Of a stretch of 5,584 bases of DNA, positions 5,192 to 5,584 are shown piece after piece. Numbering within the stretch: the stretch's first letter is position 1; the number at the start of each line of letters is the position of its first letter. The position numbers and the translations under genes were made by a program. The stretch is from Pseudomonadota bacterium (GTDB taxonomy: Bacteria; Desulfobacterota; Desulfarculia; Desulfarculales; Desulfarculaceae). A model generated the notes under the pieces. The model saw nothing but the letters and a program-made list of their open reading frames with translations. It made no database searches and was not told the DNA's origin. The DNA lies in NCBI GenBank assembly GCA_018902755.1, contig JAHIQI010000020.1:1-5584 (forward strand), in the 5' to 3' direction.

Positions 5192-5584
5192 ATGGAGAAA
5201 CAAACCGCAGGGACCCAGCCCACCCCAGACGCCCTTTGGATCAAGTACCAACTACGCCGCCGGGGCTATACCCTGACCAGTCTGGGCCGAGAGCATGGAG
5301 TGAGCCGGCACGCGGTGGGCCTGGCCTTGCGCAAGCCCTACCCCAAGATGGAGGCGATAATCGCCAGAGCACTGGGGTTGCATCCTGTTGAGCTCTGGCC
5401 TGACCGTTACGACCAGCAGGGCAGTCCTAACCGATCGATGGGGCGTCCTCAAAAGCCCCATCGATCGCTTAGGACTGCCCTGCTGGTCGTAGCGGTCAGG
5501 CCAGAGATCAACAGCATGCAACCCCAGTGCTCTGGCTATTATCGCCTCCATCTTGGGGTAGGGCTAGCGCAAGGCCAGGCCCAC
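5192..5584 (+). CDS. ner: Ner/Nlp-type phage regulator, running off the window through an inverted repeat
   Basis: The ATG at 5192 starts a protein whose first 73 residues match the Ner/Nlp family of helix-turn-helix proteins known from phage Mu. The signature is ALWIKYQLRRRGYTLTSLGR (14-33), EHGVSRHAVGLALRKPYPKM (34-53), then EAIIARALGLHPVELWPDRY (54-73). Ner is a Cro-like early regulator that shuts down the early and repressor promoters. The residues after about 74 (DQQGSPNRSMGRPQKPHRS) may be its natural tail. Beyond that the frame reads the antisense of an inverted ner copy and stays open to the window end (131 codons visible), so the true stop is unknown and the C-terminus may be aberrant. 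Expression comes from the promoter just upstream, without a leader. Confidence 0.8.
   Translation, partial: MEKQTAGTQPTPDALWIKYQLRRRGYTLTSLGREHGVSRHAVGLALRKPYPKMEAIIARALGLHPVELWPDRYDQQGSPNRSMGRPQKPHRSLRTALLVVAVRPEINSMQPQCSGYYRLHLGVGLAQGQAH
5315..5584. repeat. 130-bp inverted repeat with a 10-nt loop inside and after ner
   Basis: Bases 5315-5444 and 5455-5584 are reverse complements of each other with no gaps; paired positions sum to 10899. Six of 130 pairs mismatch: 5333/5566, 5362/5537, 5384/5515, 5392/5507, 5407/5492 and 5431/5468. The loop is 5445-5454. The right arm is cut by the window edge, so the repeat may be longer. The left arm is the ner coding region from codon 42 to about codon 84. 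Confidence 0.97.
5455..5584 (-). pseudogene. Inverted second copy of ner, with in-frame stop, partial at window edge
   Basis: Read on the minus strand, this arm gives VGLALR, then TAG where the intact copy has AAG (Lys48), then PYPKMEAIIARALGLHAVDL and WPDRYDQQGSPKRSMG. Compared with the plus-strand copy there is one stop, two silent changes (Ile57, Arg72) and three substitutions (Pro65 to Ala, Glu67 to Asp, Asn80 to Lys). The stop at 5567-5565 falls after the likely recognition helix. The N-terminal part lies outside the window. It is either a decayed duplicate facing the first copy tail to tail or an assembly or amplification product. Confidence 0.7.

Larger units (their letters stand above)
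4033..5584. mobile_element. Probable left end of a Mu-like transposable prophage (continues past window)
   Basis: The case rests on order and content: a repeat-rich AT-rich end, then a minus-strand XRE/S24 repressor, then a divergent plus-strand Ner/Nlp regulator. In Mu and related transposable phages the left end carries transposase-binding sites, then the c repressor facing left and ner facing right, followed by the A and B transposition genes. Those genes would lie beyond 5584. The outer boundary is inferred: TG at 4033-4034 directly precedes the first repeat, and Mu-type ends start with 5'-TG. The transposase itself is not seen, so a different temperate phage with a Ner-like Cro is the main alternative. 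Confidence 0.5.

Noticed and set aside
5162..5251. Repressor start 30 codons upstream
   Set aside because: It would overlap the ner-like gene and its promoter, and the added residues do not belong to the helix-turn-helix family.
5252..5551. Minus-strand open frame of 99 codons read as an independent gene
   Set aside because: Its first part is the inverted ner copy after the TAG; the rest is the antisense of the plus-strand ner copy. Its ATG corresponds to internal Met54 of ner.

Overview
The window reads as a GC-rich bacterial chromosome carrying two mobile-element edges. Codon use favours G/C in third positions. The gene content (a CBS-pair protein, an exported choloylglycine-hydrolase-type enzyme, a DUF374 acyltransferase, ISL3 and Mu-type elements) fits a Gram-negative, possibly a sulfate-reducing deltaproteobacterium (Desulfobacterota). 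That taxonomic guess rests on overall flavour only.

Layout. Positions 1-138 are the tail of an ISL3-family insertion sequence: the transposase C-terminus and a probable terminal inverted repeat. At 245-553 there is a small protein of unknown function with a C-terminal membrane helix, and at 733-1188 a two-CBS-domain protein. Positions 1189-2069 hold no intact gene; they contain a decayed methyltransferase-like fragment (about 1561-1756) and other coding-like scraps. At 2070-3164 is an exported Ntn hydrolase of the choloylglycine hydrolase/penicillin V acylase family. A strong hairpin follows, and then a DUF374 lysophospholipid-acyltransferase-like gene (3241-3933).

From about 4000 the composition drops to AT-rich non-coding DNA (3934-4405) crowded with short repeats and dyads. 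Next come two divergent regulators: an XRE/S24-type phage repressor on the minus strand (4406-5161) and, only 30 bp away, a Ner/Nlp-type regulator on the plus strand (from 5192). This c-repressor/ner pair behind a repeat-rich end is the layout of the left end of Mu-like transposable phages, so 4033 onward is interpreted as a Mu-like prophage left end. The pair would form the lysis-lysogeny switch. A consensus-like promoter (TTGACA, 18 bp, TATAAA) drives ner so close to its ATG that the mRNA should be leaderless. A 17-bp dyad and an 8-bp direct repeat lie across this promoter.

Two features stand out. First, the repressor's protease-like domain has Ala where S24 peptidases have the catalytic Ser, which predicts a repressor that cannot cleave itself. 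Second, the ner gene runs into a 130-bp inverted repeat (5315-5444 against 5455-5584; 10-nt loop, 6 mismatches, no gaps). The second arm is an inverted ner copy with an in-frame stop and mainly codon-like differences, and it continues past the window edge.
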